From Gammaproteobacteria bacterium (GTDB lineage Bacteria; Pseudomonadota; Gammaproteobacteria; CAJXQU01), in NCBI GenBank assembly GCA_026984775.1, contig JALSRM010000002.1, positions 22,571-86,570 of the forward strand: DNA of 64,000 bases, written 5' to 3'. This document shows, in pieces, positions 1 through 8,430 of this stretch. Made by a program: the position numbers and the translations under genes. The notes beneath the pieces are model-generated. The model was not told the origin of the DNA. It was given only the letters and a program-made list of their open reading frames with translations, and did no database searches. Positions within the stretch are counted from its first letter, which is position 1. Every line of letters starts with the position of its first letter.

Positions 1-900
1 GATCTGAATATTTTCGGCAGTTCCGAGGATGAAGGTGTGGTTGTTTGGCAGGCGGGGCAGCAATATATCAAAATTGTTCCTAAAGAAAGTAAGGCAGAGG
101 GCAAAAATGATCACCCAAAAACCATTTCTGTTGATAAACTCAGGGATGTGCTTGGGGCTATAAAACTACAAGAGGCAGGAGGGATTTTCAGTGATGAGAC
201 AAAAGAATCTCCTTTCTTCGCTTCTTCGGATATCAGTACACTGGCAAGTGGTCTGTCAAGAGCCTTTGAGCGTGCAAAACCTGATGAAGATATTATTTTT
301 GTGGTTATTGGTCGGCATAAGGGCCTCCTTGCCAAGGAAAGGAAAGTCATCGGTGGCCGAGCCTTTATCCAGGATGGTAAGTTGAACCTGATCTTCGGTG
401 ATGTTTATCGTCCTGAAGGAGGATCGATCGATCAGAAAAAGCGAAATATGGCTGCCGGTTGCGGAGGTTGTGATGATAATGACGTCCGGACGAACCCCTA
501 TGTAGTGGGCAGCCGGAATAAAGAACATACTGTGAAGTTTGTATTCGCCGATTTTGATGGTCTCGAAAGGCCTCGAAGCGATTGGCTCGTTCTCGATGTC
601 GACAGAATGGCTTCGATTGTCGAAAAAGAACGTAACAAGCTTCCACCAGCACTTGCCAGAGAGCAGGCAAGAGCCAGAAAAGAAGCTGCGGAATTAAATC
701 TTGAGCGCCGTAGATTACGCGAAGAGATGGCCCGGATGCGCAAAGAGATGAAAGAGATGTCTGGTGGCAATAATAGCAAAAATGCTGGCACCAAATCAGT
801 GGAAGAGCGCCTTTCAACTCTTGACCAGCTTAAAAAGAAAGGGCTTGTTTCCGAAAAGGAATATCAGAGAAAACGGCAGGAAATTCTCAACGATCTTTGA
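1..900 (+). CDS. SHOCT-domain protein, 5' end outside window
   Basis: The frame is open from the first base, so the gene begins upstream and the GTG at 37 is internal. At least 299 codons are visible and the frame ends in TGA at 898-900. The central part has a Cys-rich patch (AAGCGGCDD). It is followed by a long charged coiled coil rich in Arg, Glu and Lys (about the last 100 residues). The last 33 residues, starting VEERLSTLDQLKKKGLVSEK, match the SHOCT domain, a short two-helix module at the C-terminus of many bacterial proteins thought to mediate oligomerisation. The upstream part is not a family I recognise, so no function is proposed. A strong terminator follows, so this is the last gene of its transcript. 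Confidence 0.75.
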   Translation, partial: DLNIFGSSEDEGVVVWQAGQQYIKIVPKESKAEGKNDHPKTISVDKLRDVLGAIKLQEAGGIFSDETKESPFFASSDISTLASGLSRAFERAKPDEDIIFVVIGRHKGLLAKERKVIGGRAFIQDGKLNLIFGDVYRPEGGSIDQKKRNMAAGCGGCDDNDVRTNPYVVGSRNKEHTVKFVFADFDGLERPRSDWLVLDVDRMASIVEKERNKLPPALAREQARARKEAAELNLERRRLREEMARMRKEMKEMSGGNNSKNAGTKSVEERLSTLDQLKKKGLVSEKEYQRKRQEILNDL

Positions 901-992
901 AAATCAGATTGGTTGAATGATCACTGTACACAATACGGACAAAACGTCGCATTTATACAACAAGTTTGCTCTTTATCTTAAAAACTGTTGTA

Positions 993-1028
993 AACATCAT
1001 TCAACCTCTTGAATGATGTTGCTTTTTT
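993..1028 (+). terminator. Rho-independent terminator after SHOCT gene
   Basis: A perfect 11-bp stem AACATCATTCA / TGAATGATGTT with a 6-nt loop is followed by GCTTTTTTG. It lies between the SHOCT gene and the porin and shows that the porin has its own promoter. It also argues against any porin start upstream of 1028. Confidence 0.85.
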
Positions 1029-1062
1029 GTGTTACTGTTATCAACAGTCAGTTTACAAAGAT

Positions 1063-1068
1063 GAGGGG
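1063..1068 (+). promoter_or_regulatory. Ribosome binding site setting the porin start
   Basis: GAGGGG lies 9 nt before the ATG at 1078. It selects this start over an in-frame TTG at 1009 that lies inside the preceding terminator hairpin. Confidence 0.75.
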
Positions 1069-1077
1069 AACCGCACC

Positions 1078-2304
1078 ATGAATAACAAAATCAGAGCGAC
1101 AACCCTGGCAGCTATGATCGCTACCAGTTTTCCGGTCACATCGGCCGTCATTGCGACGAATGCTGATGGTTGGGAAATTAGCTTCGGTGGCACTGTTAAT
1201 CTCTTTTATACAACATATGATTCAGAGACCCGTGTCAATGGTGTTGTCACTGGTACAGCAGATGAAGTTCATCTTCAGGAAGGTCTGCTTCCGGCATTTG
1301 CCACATTCAAGGCCAAGAGTCCTACGGTCAATGGTCTGACGGGTACAGCACAGATCAGCTTTGCACCAGACTCATCGAATTCAAAACTGCGACGTCAGGA
1401 CAAGGGTGGCACTGCGATCGACATGCGTGAAGTCTTCTTCAATGTCGAAGGCAGCTTTGGTACTTTCTCTGTCGGTCGTACACTGGGTATCTTCAGCCGT
1501 CAGGCCATCCTGAAAGATCAAACGCTGTTTGGTGTGGGTGCTGGTGGTAATGGAGACGGTGCTGGCACAACCCTCGGTCGTATCGCTCATGGCTACGTGT
1601 ATCCAGCCTTCGATACCCGCTTCTCCTATAAAACACCGGACATGAATGGTTTCCAGTTGGAAGTGGGGGCATATGATCCACTTGAAGGTGATGAAGGTCC
1701 AATCGGGGGTTCAATAAATAACTGGGATACCAGTATTCCACGTATTGAAGCAGAAGCCACTTACGGCACATCTCTTTCTGGTGGTAGCCTTAATTTGTGG
1801 CTCGGAGGTCTCTGGCAGGAAAGTGATACAGTTGGGCTGGCCAATGGCAACGGAATCGTAGATTTGACCCATTGGGGCATTGATGTGGGTGCTCAAGCAA
1901 TCTTTGGTGGATTTGAGCTTGTCGGGCATTATTCAACCGGCGAGAATCTTGGTCAGCTATTCAAGATAGCTGCACCTGTCTATGGGACAAATGATACTGA
2001 AGAAGATCATTGGTATGCCCAAGTTGGATATACCTTTATGGGCAAGACCAAGGTTGCTGCCAGTTACGGTGAATCGCAGCAGAAAGACAATGGTATAGAT
2101 TCAACCAACGAATTATGGACGATCGGAGTCTACCATGATGTTACGTCCTGGTTGAAACTCGTTGCTGAATACAATGATGTAGATTCTTCATCAGATAATA
2201 CAGGTGGAGTAACATTCATTAATAATGTTGGTAATTTGGAGTCAGTTCCCAATACTGCTTCTGAATCTCAGACCTTCTCTATCGGGGCATTTATTTTCTG
2301 GTAA
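1078..2304 (+). CDS. Gram-negative general porin
   Basis: A 408-residue outer-membrane beta-barrel of the Porin_4 type, expected to form trimeric diffusion channels for small hydrophilic solutes. The ATG at 1078 is preceded by GAGGGG and is followed by a signal peptide ending near AVIA/TNA at about residue 27. The mature part starts with WEISFGGTVNLFYTTYD, a typical first barrel strand. Alternating-hydrophobicity strands run throughout, including FNVEGSFGTFSVGRTLGIF, the usual porin strand leading into loop 3. The protein ends in FSIGAFIFW, with the C-terminal aromatic residue recognised by the BAM complex. Terminators on both sides indicate a single-gene transcript. Substrate preference cannot be read from the sequence. 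Confidence 0.9.
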   Translation: MNNKIRATTLAAMIATSFPVTSAVIATNADGWEISFGGTVNLFYTTYDSETRVNGVVTGTADEVHLQEGLLPAFATFKAKSPTVNGLTGTAQISFAPDSSNSKLRRQDKGGTAIDMREVFFNVEGSFGTFSVGRTLGIFSRQAILKDQTLFGVGAGGNGDGAGTTLGRIAHGYVYPAFDTRFSYKTPDMNGFQLEVGAYDPLEGDEGPIGGSINNWDTSIPRIEAEATYGTSLSGGSLNLWLGGLWQESDTVGLANGNGIVDLTHWGIDVGAQAIFGGFELVGHYSTGENLGQLFKIAAPVYGTNDTEEDHWYAQVGYTFMGKTKVAASYGESQQKDNGIDSTNELWTIGVYHDVTSWLKLVAEYNDVDSSSDNTGGVTFINNVGNLESVPNTASESQTFSIGAFIFW

Positions 2305-2325
2305 TCGGGAGAGTCGAGGAAAGCT

Positions 2326-2357
2326 AAAAAAGCACATCCAAATGGATGTGCTTTTTT
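2326..2357 (+). terminator. Rho-independent terminator after the porin
   Basis: A near-perfect hairpin AAAAAAGCACATCC / GGATGTGCTTTTTT with a very short loop, flanked by A and T tracts. The A/T symmetry means it could stop transcription from either side. Confidence 0.9.
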
Positions 2358-2650
2358 ATTTTGGGATTCCAAAAATCCTTAATTAAGGATGTATTGCACG
2401 AAAATCGCGTCATGGGAACACGAGAACCTGACGCTAGAATTCTCGATAATCGATGTTTAGATCCAAAGATTGAGGTCAGAGGGGACCTGAGAAAAAGCAC
2501 GAAATGGCCAGTCTCTCGGAGAGGAGATACTTTGGAGCCGAAGTTATAAACTCTTTCCAAGATCTTTGCGTCATTTCACAAAGTTGGCTGCGATTAATAA
2601 TCGCAATTTATCCTTGTGCTACTGGACTCTGGATAGAGTCAAAGTTCGTG
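2358..2650. other. Intergenic stretch, possible decayed dispersed repeat
   Basis: About 290 bases without a credible gene lie between the porin terminator and the 3' end of fau. Short open frames run on both strands (plus strand to about 2549, minus strand to about 2324), but neither has a ribosome binding site or domain. The block from about 2400 to 2545 has a coding-like look in both directions (for example GTREPDARILDNRCLDPK). In my experience this pattern is seen in dispersed intergenic repeats, but I cannot show other copies in this window. Confidence 0.3.
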
Positions 2651-3226
2651 TTATATTTTTATTGTTCTTTTTTCGGTGAGAATCATATCAACCGGAATGT
2701 CAGTTTCTTCAACCGGAAGTTCATCAACGATCTGATTTTCAAATGCGAGTGCGACTTTTAAGTGAACATCATGGGCCGAAAACCATCTGTCATAATAACC
2801 GGCGCCAAAACCGATTCGGTGTCCTCTTTCGGTAAAACCGAGGCCAGGAGTTATCGCCAAATCGACGGTTTCGTCTGTGATATGTCCTTTCGACGGGGTA
2901 AGTATACCGAGTGTGCCTGGTTTGAGGTCCTCCCAATCTTCCAGGCTCTGCGCAACCATGGTTTCTTTATCGATAATCTTGGGGACAAGAACTTTTTTCC
3001 CTATCGATAATAACCTTTTAATAATTTGATGGGTTGCAACTTCGGTTGACCAGGAGATATAGACAAAGACTATCTTTGCTTGCTGGAATTCATGCATATT
3101 GAAAAGACGGTATGTAATACATTCAGAGCAGCTTTGTCGTTCAGACTCTGTAAGAGAAGCACGCTTTTGTTTAAGATATTGACGTAATTGCTTCTTCTGA
3201 TCGAAAAGAGGGTTTTGATCGTTCAA
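2651..3226 (-). CDS. fau: 5-formyltetrahydrofolate cyclo-ligase
   Basis: A 191-residue MTHFS/YgfA-family enzyme that converts 5-formyl-THF to 5,10-methenyl-THF with ATP, returning folinate to the one-carbon pool in the cytoplasm. The N-terminal KKQLRQYLKQKRASL is the usual basic helix. The family signature GHRIGFGAGYYDR, which forms the ATP/substrate site, is intact near residue 139, after DLAITPGLGF. Length is normal. The gene is divergent from rpsP. In many gammaproteobacteria 6S RNA lies just upstream of this gene; the 121-nt gap here is too short and lacks a 6S-like fold. Confidence 0.93.
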   Translation of the reverse strand: MNDQNPLFDQKKQLRQYLKQKRASLTESERQSCSECITYRLFNMHEFQQAKIVFVYISWSTEVATHQIIKRLLSIGKKVLVPKIIDKETMVAQSLEDWEDLKPGTLGILTPSKGHITDETVDLAITPGLGFTERGHRIGFGAGYYDRWFSAHDVHLKVALAFENQIVDELPVEETDIPVDMILTEKRTIKI

Positions 3227-3347
3227 AAGGCTTTCCTTTTTGGTTTGTTTTCCCTTAAAATACGCGGCTTTGTTAAGTATGCGGTTATGTGCTCCACACT
3301 GGGGCTGATGTCTGTATAAAGATTATAGAAACGAGAACATAAACACA

Positions 3348-3596
3348 ATGGTTAAAATTCGACTGGCACGTGGTGGTTCAAAAAAACGACCCTTTTATCA
3401 CATCGTTGTTGCAGATGTGCGCAGAAAACGCGATGGCCGCTATATTGAACGGCTTGGTTTCTTTAATCCACTGGCTAAAGGTCAGGAAGAAACCCTGCGT
3501 CTTGACTCCGAACGTGTGGCGCACTGGATAGCAAATGGCGCCCAACCGACTGAGCGTGTGGCCAAATTAATCAAACAGAGTTCAAAAGCCGCCTGA
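3348..3596 (+). CDS. rpsP: 30S ribosomal protein S16
   Basis: An 82-residue S16, a small-subunit assembly protein that binds 16S rRNA in the body of the 30S particle. It begins [20 protein letters not shown] and contains [14 protein letters not shown], both diagnostic. Length is standard. It is the first gene of the conserved rpsP-rimM-trmD-rplS operon and is followed by rimM after 45 nt. Confidence 0.98.
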   Translation: MVKIRLARGGSKKRPFYHIVVADVRRKRDGRYIERLGFFNPLAKGQEETLRLDSERVAHWIANGAQPTERVAKLIKQSSKAA

Positions 3597-3641
3597 GTGG
3601 GTGTATAAACAAAAAAGTTCTTTTTTATTACAACACGCTAT

Positions 3642-4157
3642 ATGGTAGACGAGGAAGTAATCAATCTCGGCCATATAAGTGGTGTATATGGAATCAAGGG
3701 TTGGGTAAAAGTCTTTTCTGATTCCCGACCAAGAGAGAATATTTTCACCTACTCGTCATGGTTGATTGAATCATCTGACGGGTGGCGAGAGTACAGGGTT
3801 ATCGGTACCAGAAAGCAGGGAAAAGGTCTGATAGCCCTGCTTGAAGGGATCGCTGATCGAAACCAGGCTGAGGAGCTGGTTAACAAAAAAATCGGTATCA
3901 GGGCACAACAATTGCCTGAAACGGAGGATGGTGAATATTACTGGCGTGATCTGATTGGGCTTTCAGTATTCGATTCCGAAGGAGTCCCTTTCGGTAAGGT
4001 CAGTGATCTTATGGAAACAGGTGGCCATGACGTGATCGTTGTGGAAGAGGAAAGAGGGCGACACTTGATCCCTTTTGTCCACGGGGTTTATGTTTTGGAT
4101 GTTGATCTGGAGGCAGGTACGCTCACAGTAGACTGGCGGCAGGATTATTCGGAGTGA
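3642..4157 (+). CDS. rimM: Ribosome maturation factor RimM
   Basis: A 171-residue RimM, which binds S19 and helps mature the 30S head domain. The N-terminal domain shows [17 protein letters not shown], matching the family signature. The C-terminal PRC-barrel domain shows [12 protein letters not shown] and [10 protein letters not shown], with the usual HLIPFV and VDWRQDY near the end. The chosen ATG lacks a strong Shine-Dalgarno sequence, which is compatible with coupling to rpsP. The stop overlaps the trmD start as GTGA. Confidence 0.97.
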   Translation: MVDEEVINLGHISGVYGIKGWVKVFSDSRPRENIFTYSSWLIESSDGWREYRVIGTRKQGKGLIALLEGIADRNQAEELVNKKIGIRAQQLPETEDGEYYWRDLIGLSVFDSEGVPFGKVSDLMETGGHDVIVVEEERGRHLIPFVHGVYVLDVDLEAGTLTVDWRQDYSE

Positions 4158-4891
4158 AGATCAGTGTAGTCACCCTTTTTCCTGCAATGTTTGATGCCAT
4201 TAGTGAATATGGTGTAACCGGTCGGAGTATCAGGGAGGGGCTGGTAGAGCTGGTGTTTTATAATCCAAGAGATTTTACCAGCGACGTTCACCGAACTGTG
4301 GATGATCGTCCATTTGGTGGGGGCCCCGGTATGGTGATGATGGTGCAGCCATTACGACGAGCAATCAGTGCGGCTGCTAAACACACGGAATCGAATAAAG
4401 CCCATCGTATCTGCCTCAGCCCACAGGGACGGAGGCTCGATCAGGCAGGAATAAAAGAACTGCTGAAACATGAGCATTTGGTGCTTGTGGCCGGCCGCTA
4501 CGAAGGGATTGATGAGCGAGTTCTGGAACAGGATATCGATGAGGAATGGTCGATAGGTGATTACGTCCTCAGTGGTGGAGAGCTGGCAGCGATGGTAATA
4601 ATCGATTGCCTCATAAGGATGATACCCGGAGCCCTGGGACACAATGAATCGGCTAGTAGAGATTCATTCTATGAAGGCCTGCTGGACCATCCTCACTATA
4701 CGAGACCGGTCGATGAGAGGGTGCCGGAAGTTTTGTTGAGTGGTGATCATGAAGCCATCGAACGGTGGCGATTGAAACAGTCACTGGGCAGAACCTGGCT
4801 TAGAAGACCGGATCTTCTGGAAAAAAAAGATTTGAGCTGTACCGAAAAGAGTTTATTGGATGAGTTTATCAGGGAGTATAAAACCTCCTGA
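4154..4891 (+). CDS. trmD: tRNA (guanine-N1)-methyltransferase TrmD
   Basis: A 245-residue SPOUT-class methyltransferase that makes m1G37 in tRNAs, preventing +1 frameshifting. It starts with GTG overlapping the rimM stop. The trefoil-knot SAM site is visible in [13 protein letters not shown] and [15 protein letters not shown], and GGGPGMVM matches the substrate loop. Length is normal, including the C-terminal helical domain. The overlap implies translational coupling. Confidence 0.98.
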   Translation: MKISVVTLFPAMFDAISEYGVTGRSIREGLVELVFYNPRDFTSDVHRTVDDRPFGGGPGMVMMVQPLRRAISAAAKHTESNKAHRICLSPQGRRLDQAGIKELLKHEHLVLVAGRYEGIDERVLEQDIDEEWSIGDYVLSGGELAAMVIIDCLIRMIPGALGHNESASRDSFYEGLLDHPHYTRPVDERVPEVLLSGDHEAIERWRLKQSLGRTWLRRPDLLEKKDLSCTEKSLLDEFIREYKTS

Positions 4892-4908
4892 AACGTGGAG
4901 TAGAGATA

Positions 4909-5565
4909 ATGAGCAACATAATTCAGCAATTAGAAGCCGAGCAGATGAACAAGGCAATTCCCGAGTTTGGGCCAGGCGATACTGTAAGCGTACAGGTGAA
5001 AGTAAAGGAAGGTGATCGAACCCGGCTGCAGGCTTTTGAAGGCGTTGTCATCGCCAAGAAAAATCGTGGTTTGAACTCATCATTCACCGTCCGCAAGATC
5101 TCTCATGGTGAAGGTGTGGAGCGTGTCTTTCAGACCTACAGTCCGTTAATTGCAGAAATTGTTGTCAAACGACGTGGCGATGTAAGACGTGCCAAGCTCT
5201 ACTACATGCGTGGCCTTCGTGGCAAAGCTGCCCGGATCAAGGAAAAGATTTCGGCTAGAAAGAAAACTGTAGCCTCTATGGAACAGCAACCGGTCGAATC
5301 TGCATCACCTGCAGACGATTTGACAAAGATCGAAGGTATCGGGCCTAAAATCAGCGAATTACTTCAGGCTGAAGGTATTTCTTCTTTTGCTGATCTGGCA
5401 GGAACTTCACCCGATCGAATCCGCGAGATCCTTGCGGCAGCCGGTGGACAGTTTGCAGCACATGATCCTGAAACGTGGCCTGCACAGGCAGAACTTGCTC
5501 GAGACGGGAAGTGGGATGAGTTGAAAAAGTGGCAAGATGAACTTGACGGAGGCAGAGAAAAATAG
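4909..5565 (+). CDS. rplS: 50S ribosomal protein L19 with C-terminal helix-hairpin-helix extension
   Basis: Residues 1 to about 118 are a complete L19 ([51 protein letters not shown]), a large-subunit protein at the 30S-50S interface. The family normally ends near residue 115-120. Here a Ser/Pro/Gln linker (about 120-135) leads to an extra 80 residues: [20 protein letters not shown], then [21 protein letters not shown] and a Trp-containing acidic tail. The added part is a helix-hairpin-helix unit of the kind found in DNA-repair and polymerase-associated proteins and as an add-on to some ribosomal proteins. The frame is continuous and a strong terminator follows its stop, so this is one gene and not a read-through artefact. 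The role of the extension is unknown. Confidence 0.95.
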   Translation: MSNIIQQLEAEQMNKAIPEFGPGDTVSVQVKVKEGDRTRLQAFEGVVIAKKNRGLNSSFTVRKISHGEGVERVFQTYSPLIAEIVVKRRGDVRRAKLYYMRGLRGKAARIKEKISARKKTVASMEQQPVESASPADDLTKIEGIGPKISELLQAEGISSFADLAGTSPDRIREILAAAGGQFAAHDPETWPAQAELARDGKWDELKKWQDELDGGREK

Positions 5566-5587
5566 CCTTCTTTTGTTTTAAATTCAT

Positions 5588-5614
5588 AAAAAAGCGGCCA
5601 ATGGCCGCTTTTTT
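5588..5614 (+). terminator. Rho-independent terminator after rplS
   Basis: A perfect stem AAAAAAGCGGCC / GGCCGCTTTTTT with an AAT loop. It closes the ribosomal operon. The symmetric A/T tracts mean it can also serve the minus-strand DUF5335 gene that ends at 5637. Confidence 0.95.
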
Positions 5615-5636
5615 ATTTCTGTGAAAAGGCCTTGAG

Positions 5637-5978
5637 TTATTTTGCAGGAGGCAGTTCCAATGGATTTCTGAGTTTAAGGATATGCTTGTGACCTTCTGAA
5701 CAGGTGACCTCGATACTGTGAATACCAGCATCATCTTCATCAACATAGATATCTTTAGGTTTGCGGATGTTGTGATCCAGCTTGTCATCAAGGCTTGTTA
5801 CGATAACATCGTCCTTTGGATCGTAACTGATTCCGGTCAACGGAACCCATTCCGCCTCAATCTGGTCTCCGATATCAAGCCCTGCCACCTCAATTTCAAC
5901 CAGTTGTGTTGGCATTACAGAGCTGAAATGATCGAAATAGTGTTTTAGATCTTCTTTTTCTATTTTGTGTGTTGCCAT
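5637..5978 (-). CDS. DUF5335 family protein
   Basis: A 113-residue cytoplasmic protein without signal peptide or membrane segment. EIEVAGLDIGDQIEAEW, LTGISYDPKDDV, DHNIRKPKDIYVDE and IHSIEVTCSEGHKHIL together match what I recall of DUF5335, a small family of unknown function. Likely promoter and ribosome binding site lie between 5979 and 6055 (GGAGCG just ahead of the start on the minus strand). It shares the bidirectional terminator at 5588-5614. No partner gene is evident. Confidence 0.7.
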   Translation of the reverse strand: MATHKIEKEDLKHYFDHFSSVMPTQLVEIEVAGLDIGDQIEAEWVPLTGISYDPKDDVIVTSLDDKLDHNIRKPKDIYVDEDDAGIHSIEVTCSEGHKHILKLRNPLELPPAK

Positions 5979-6055
5979 TTGAACGCTCCTCTACAGTGAT
6001 GATTATCTCTGTTCTTTATATATTGAGGCTGAAAAATGTTTTTCAAGGATAAGAA

Positions 6056-6343
6056 TCAAATTTTAGGGATTTCGCCGGAAATGGAATTCGTAATCAGATT
6101 CTCCTTTTCCTTTCTTGATAATTTTTTGATCGCGGCTTCTCTGGATGCAGCGCTTGCACGTGAATCAACGGTTTCGAAATAGACGAGTTCCACAGGCTGT
6201 CGATTGCGGGTATATTTAGCTGCATTCGATCCGTTGTGTTCATTAATGCGCCGTTTAAGATCAATCGTAATGCCTGTGTATAAGGAATTATCTGCGCATC
6301 GGACGATGTAGATAAACCAGATCTGATTCACAAGATCCGTCAA
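6056..6343 (-). CDS. GIY-YIG nuclease-family protein
   Basis: A 95-residue single-domain UPF0213/YhbQ-like protein. WFIYIVRCADNSLYTGITID carries the two GIY-YIG half-motifs (here IYIV and YTG). It continues with DLKRRINEHN, where the Arg is catalytic in the family, and a conserved Glu late in the domain. Such small proteins are predicted endonucleases of uncertain cellular role, perhaps in DNA repair. The start overlaps the stop of the upstream symporter gene by four bases, so it is probably translated from the same message. Confidence 0.88.
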   Translation of the reverse strand: MTDLVNQIWFIYIVRCADNSLYTGITIDLKRRINEHNGSNAAKYTRNRQPVELVYFETVDSRASAASREAAIKKLSRKEKENLITNSISGEIPKI

Positions 6344-7551
6344 GATTTCTGGATGACCCGGTCGATCACGGCCGCACCTACACTGTCACCCCATACATTG
6401 ACAGTTGTTCGGAATCGATCCAGGAACCAGTCCACTGCCAGCAGCAAGCTAATGCCTTCCAACGGCAGGTTGACCGCCGAGAGGACAATGACCATGGTCA
6501 CAAGCCCTGCCTCCGGGATGCCAGCCGCTCCAATGGCCGCCAGTGTTGCAGTAACAAAAATGATGGCCTGTTGGCTGAGTGTCATATCGATACCATAGGC
6601 CTGTGCAATAAACATTACGGCAGCGGATTCATAAAGGGCGGTACCGTCCATATTGATGGTTGCTCCCAAAGGGATAACAAAGCGTGTAGCTCGGGGATCA
6701 ATATCGTTTTCCCTAGCGCACTCCATGGTCAGAGGCAGGGTCGCCGAAGAACTGGCCGTACCGAATGCCGTGAACAGTGCACGGCCCATGCCCACCAGGT
6801 AGTCCCGTCCACGACCGGCGATCAGCCACAAGATGGCCATAAGAACACAAAAATGGAGGGCCAGGCCAGTCAGTACGGTAATGACATGCAACCCTACCGA
6901 TTTTATCTCTTGGAAAAAGGCGTCACCACCCCCGGCCATCCCCAGACGTGCAGCGATCAGGGCAAAGATACCAAAGGGTGCAAAATACATGATCCAGATC
7001 ACCAGTTTCATCATTGCCTCATTGAGACCATCGAAAAAGGCGATAACAGGCTTTCGCTTTTCGCCTATGGTCGTTAAGGCTGCCGCAAAAATCAGGCAAA
7101 AGAATATGATAGGCAAGAGTTGATTGGAGCCTCCTGCCTCGATCAAGTTGGGTGTCACCAGTGAAAGGATGATGTCGGAGAAACCGGTTTCTTCCTTGCT
7201 CGCAATTTTATCCGGTATCGAATGACTCAGGTTTGTCATGCCGACACCGGGCTGGATCAGGTTGACAACAACCAGGCCGATGAGTACCGCAATCGCGGTT
7301 GTGGTTGCATAATAAAGCACCGTGTAGCCACCGATACGCCCTAGCTTGCGTACATCGCCAAGTGAGCAGACACCACTGATCACGGCAGCCACGATCAGAG
7401 GCAGAATCACCAGTTTAAGGGTATGGAGGAACAGATCACCCAGCCACTTGATCGACACCATGGTCTCGCCCCAGAGCCAGCCGCTGGCAAGCCCGGCAAT
7501 GACGCTGATGATGATCGCGATCAGTAGGATGACGGCATGTTTGTGTGGCAT
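6340..7551 (-). CDS. Dicarboxylate/amino acid:cation symporter (DAACS family)
   Basis: A 403-residue inner-membrane transporter of the GltP/DctA/SstT superfamily that imports glutamate, aspartate, serine or C4-dicarboxylates with Na+ or H+. Hydrophobic segments span the whole protein. The substrate/cation signature PLGATINMDGTALYESAAV (about residues 292-310) is intact, as are the HP1-like serine-rich stretch FGTASSSATLPLTMEC and the late AAIGAAGIPEAGLVTMVIVL. The upstream gene is fabI, 11 bases away, so the two may be co-transcribed. Exact substrate cannot be assigned. Confidence 0.92.
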   Translation of the reverse strand: MPHKHAVILLIAIIISVIAGLASGWLWGETMVSIKWLGDLFLHTLKLVILPLIVAAVISGVCSLGDVRKLGRIGGYTVLYYATTTAIAVLIGLVVVNLIQPGVGMTNLSHSIPDKIASKEETGFSDIILSLVTPNLIEAGGSNQLLPIIFFCLIFAAALTTIGEKRKPVIAFFDGLNEAMMKLVIWIMYFAPFGIFALIAARLGMAGGGDAFFQEIKSVGLHVITVLTGLALHFCVLMAILWLIAGRGRDYLVGMGRALFTAFGTASSSATLPLTMECARENDIDPRATRFVIPLGATINMDGTALYESAAVMFIAQAYGIDMTLSQQAIIFVTATLAAIGAAGIPEAGLVTMVIVLSAVNLPLEGISLLLAVDWFLDRFRTTVNVWGDSVGAAVIDRVIQKS

Positions 7552-7562
7552 GATAGATGGGT

Positions 7563-8339
7563 TCAGACAAGCCCAAGGATGTTATAGCCTGAATCCACAT
7601 AGGTGATCTCACCCGTAATACCAGCGGCCAGATCGGAGCAGAGAAAGGCGGCGGTGTTGCCCACATCATCAATGGTGACATTGCGGCGTAGGGGTGCGTG
7701 TTCCTCCACGGCATTCAAGAAACCGCGCAGGCCGGAAATGCCGGCGGCAGCGAGGGTCTTGATCGGCCCGGCAGAAATGGCATTCACCCGGATGCCCTCA
7801 GGGCCCAGGCTGTACGCCATATAACGGACATTGGACTCAAGGCTGGCCTTCGCCAGGCCCATCACGTTGTAGTTGGGCATCGCACGAACAGCTCCAATGT
7901 AGCTCAAGGTCAGCATGGCACCGTTGCGATCCTTCATCATCGGACGCGCTGCGTTACCCAGGGCTGTAAAGCTGTAGGAGCTGATGTCATGCGCGACCTG
8001 GAAACCTTCCCGCGTGACACTGTCCATGAATTCTCCCGCGAGTTCTTCACGGGGAGCAAAGGCCACGGCATGGACCAGGATATCCAGATGATCCCAGTAA
8101 TTGTCCAGATTTTCGAAGACTGCTTCGATCTCGTCATCACTGGCCACATCACATGGCAGGACGATTTCCGAATCCATCTCTTCGGCAAATTTTTCTACAC
8201 GGCCAGCGAGTTTTTCATTTTGATAGGTGAAAGCCAGATTGGCGCCTTCTCGCTGCATGGCCTTGGCGATACCATAGGCAATGGAACGGTTGCTGGCTAC
8301 ACCAACAATCAATGCATTTTTTCCTTGCAGAAACCCCAT
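7563..8339 (-). CDS. fabI: Enoyl-[acyl-carrier-protein] reductase FabI
   Basis: A 258-residue short-chain dehydrogenase that catalyses the last reduction of each fatty-acid elongation cycle using NADH. The FabI-specific nucleotide site [13 protein letters not shown] replaces the classical GxxxGxG. The catalytic residues are Tyr147, Tyr157 and Lys164 within [20 protein letters not shown]. The usual [11 protein letters not shown] substrate loop, near residue 191, is present; triclosan-type inhibitors contact this region in the family. Length is standard. It is divergent from the peptide-transport operon, with about 90 nt between them. Confidence 0.97.
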   Translation of the reverse strand: MGFLQGKNALIVGVASNRSIAYGIAKAMQREGANLAFTYQNEKLAGRVEKFAEEMDSEIVLPCDVASDDEIEAVFENLDNYWDHLDILVHAVAFAPREELAGEFMDSVTREGFQVAHDISSYSFTALGNAARPMMKDRNGAMLTLSYIGAVRAMPNYNVMGLAKASLESNVRYMAYSLGPEGIRVNAISAGPIKTLAAAGISGLRGFLNAVEEHAPLRRNVTIDDVGNTAAFLCSDLAAGITGEITYVDSGYNILGLV

Positions 8340-8430
8340 GTTCTAGTCCTCAGTCTGATTCAAGATGTGTATTTCGGGGATGGCATGTTTATAATTCCCC
8401 CTCGTTGACGATTATCATATAAGAAACTGC

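Noticed and set aside
3227..3347. 6S RNA upstream of fau
   Set aside because: The gap is only 121 bases and shows no long bulged hairpin. It is simply the divergent promoter region for fau and rpsP.
7698..8408. A 236-codon open frame on the plus strand opposite fabI
   Set aside because: It is antisense to a complete FabI with all active-site residues, has no ribosome binding site, and its composition is a mirror of the real gene.
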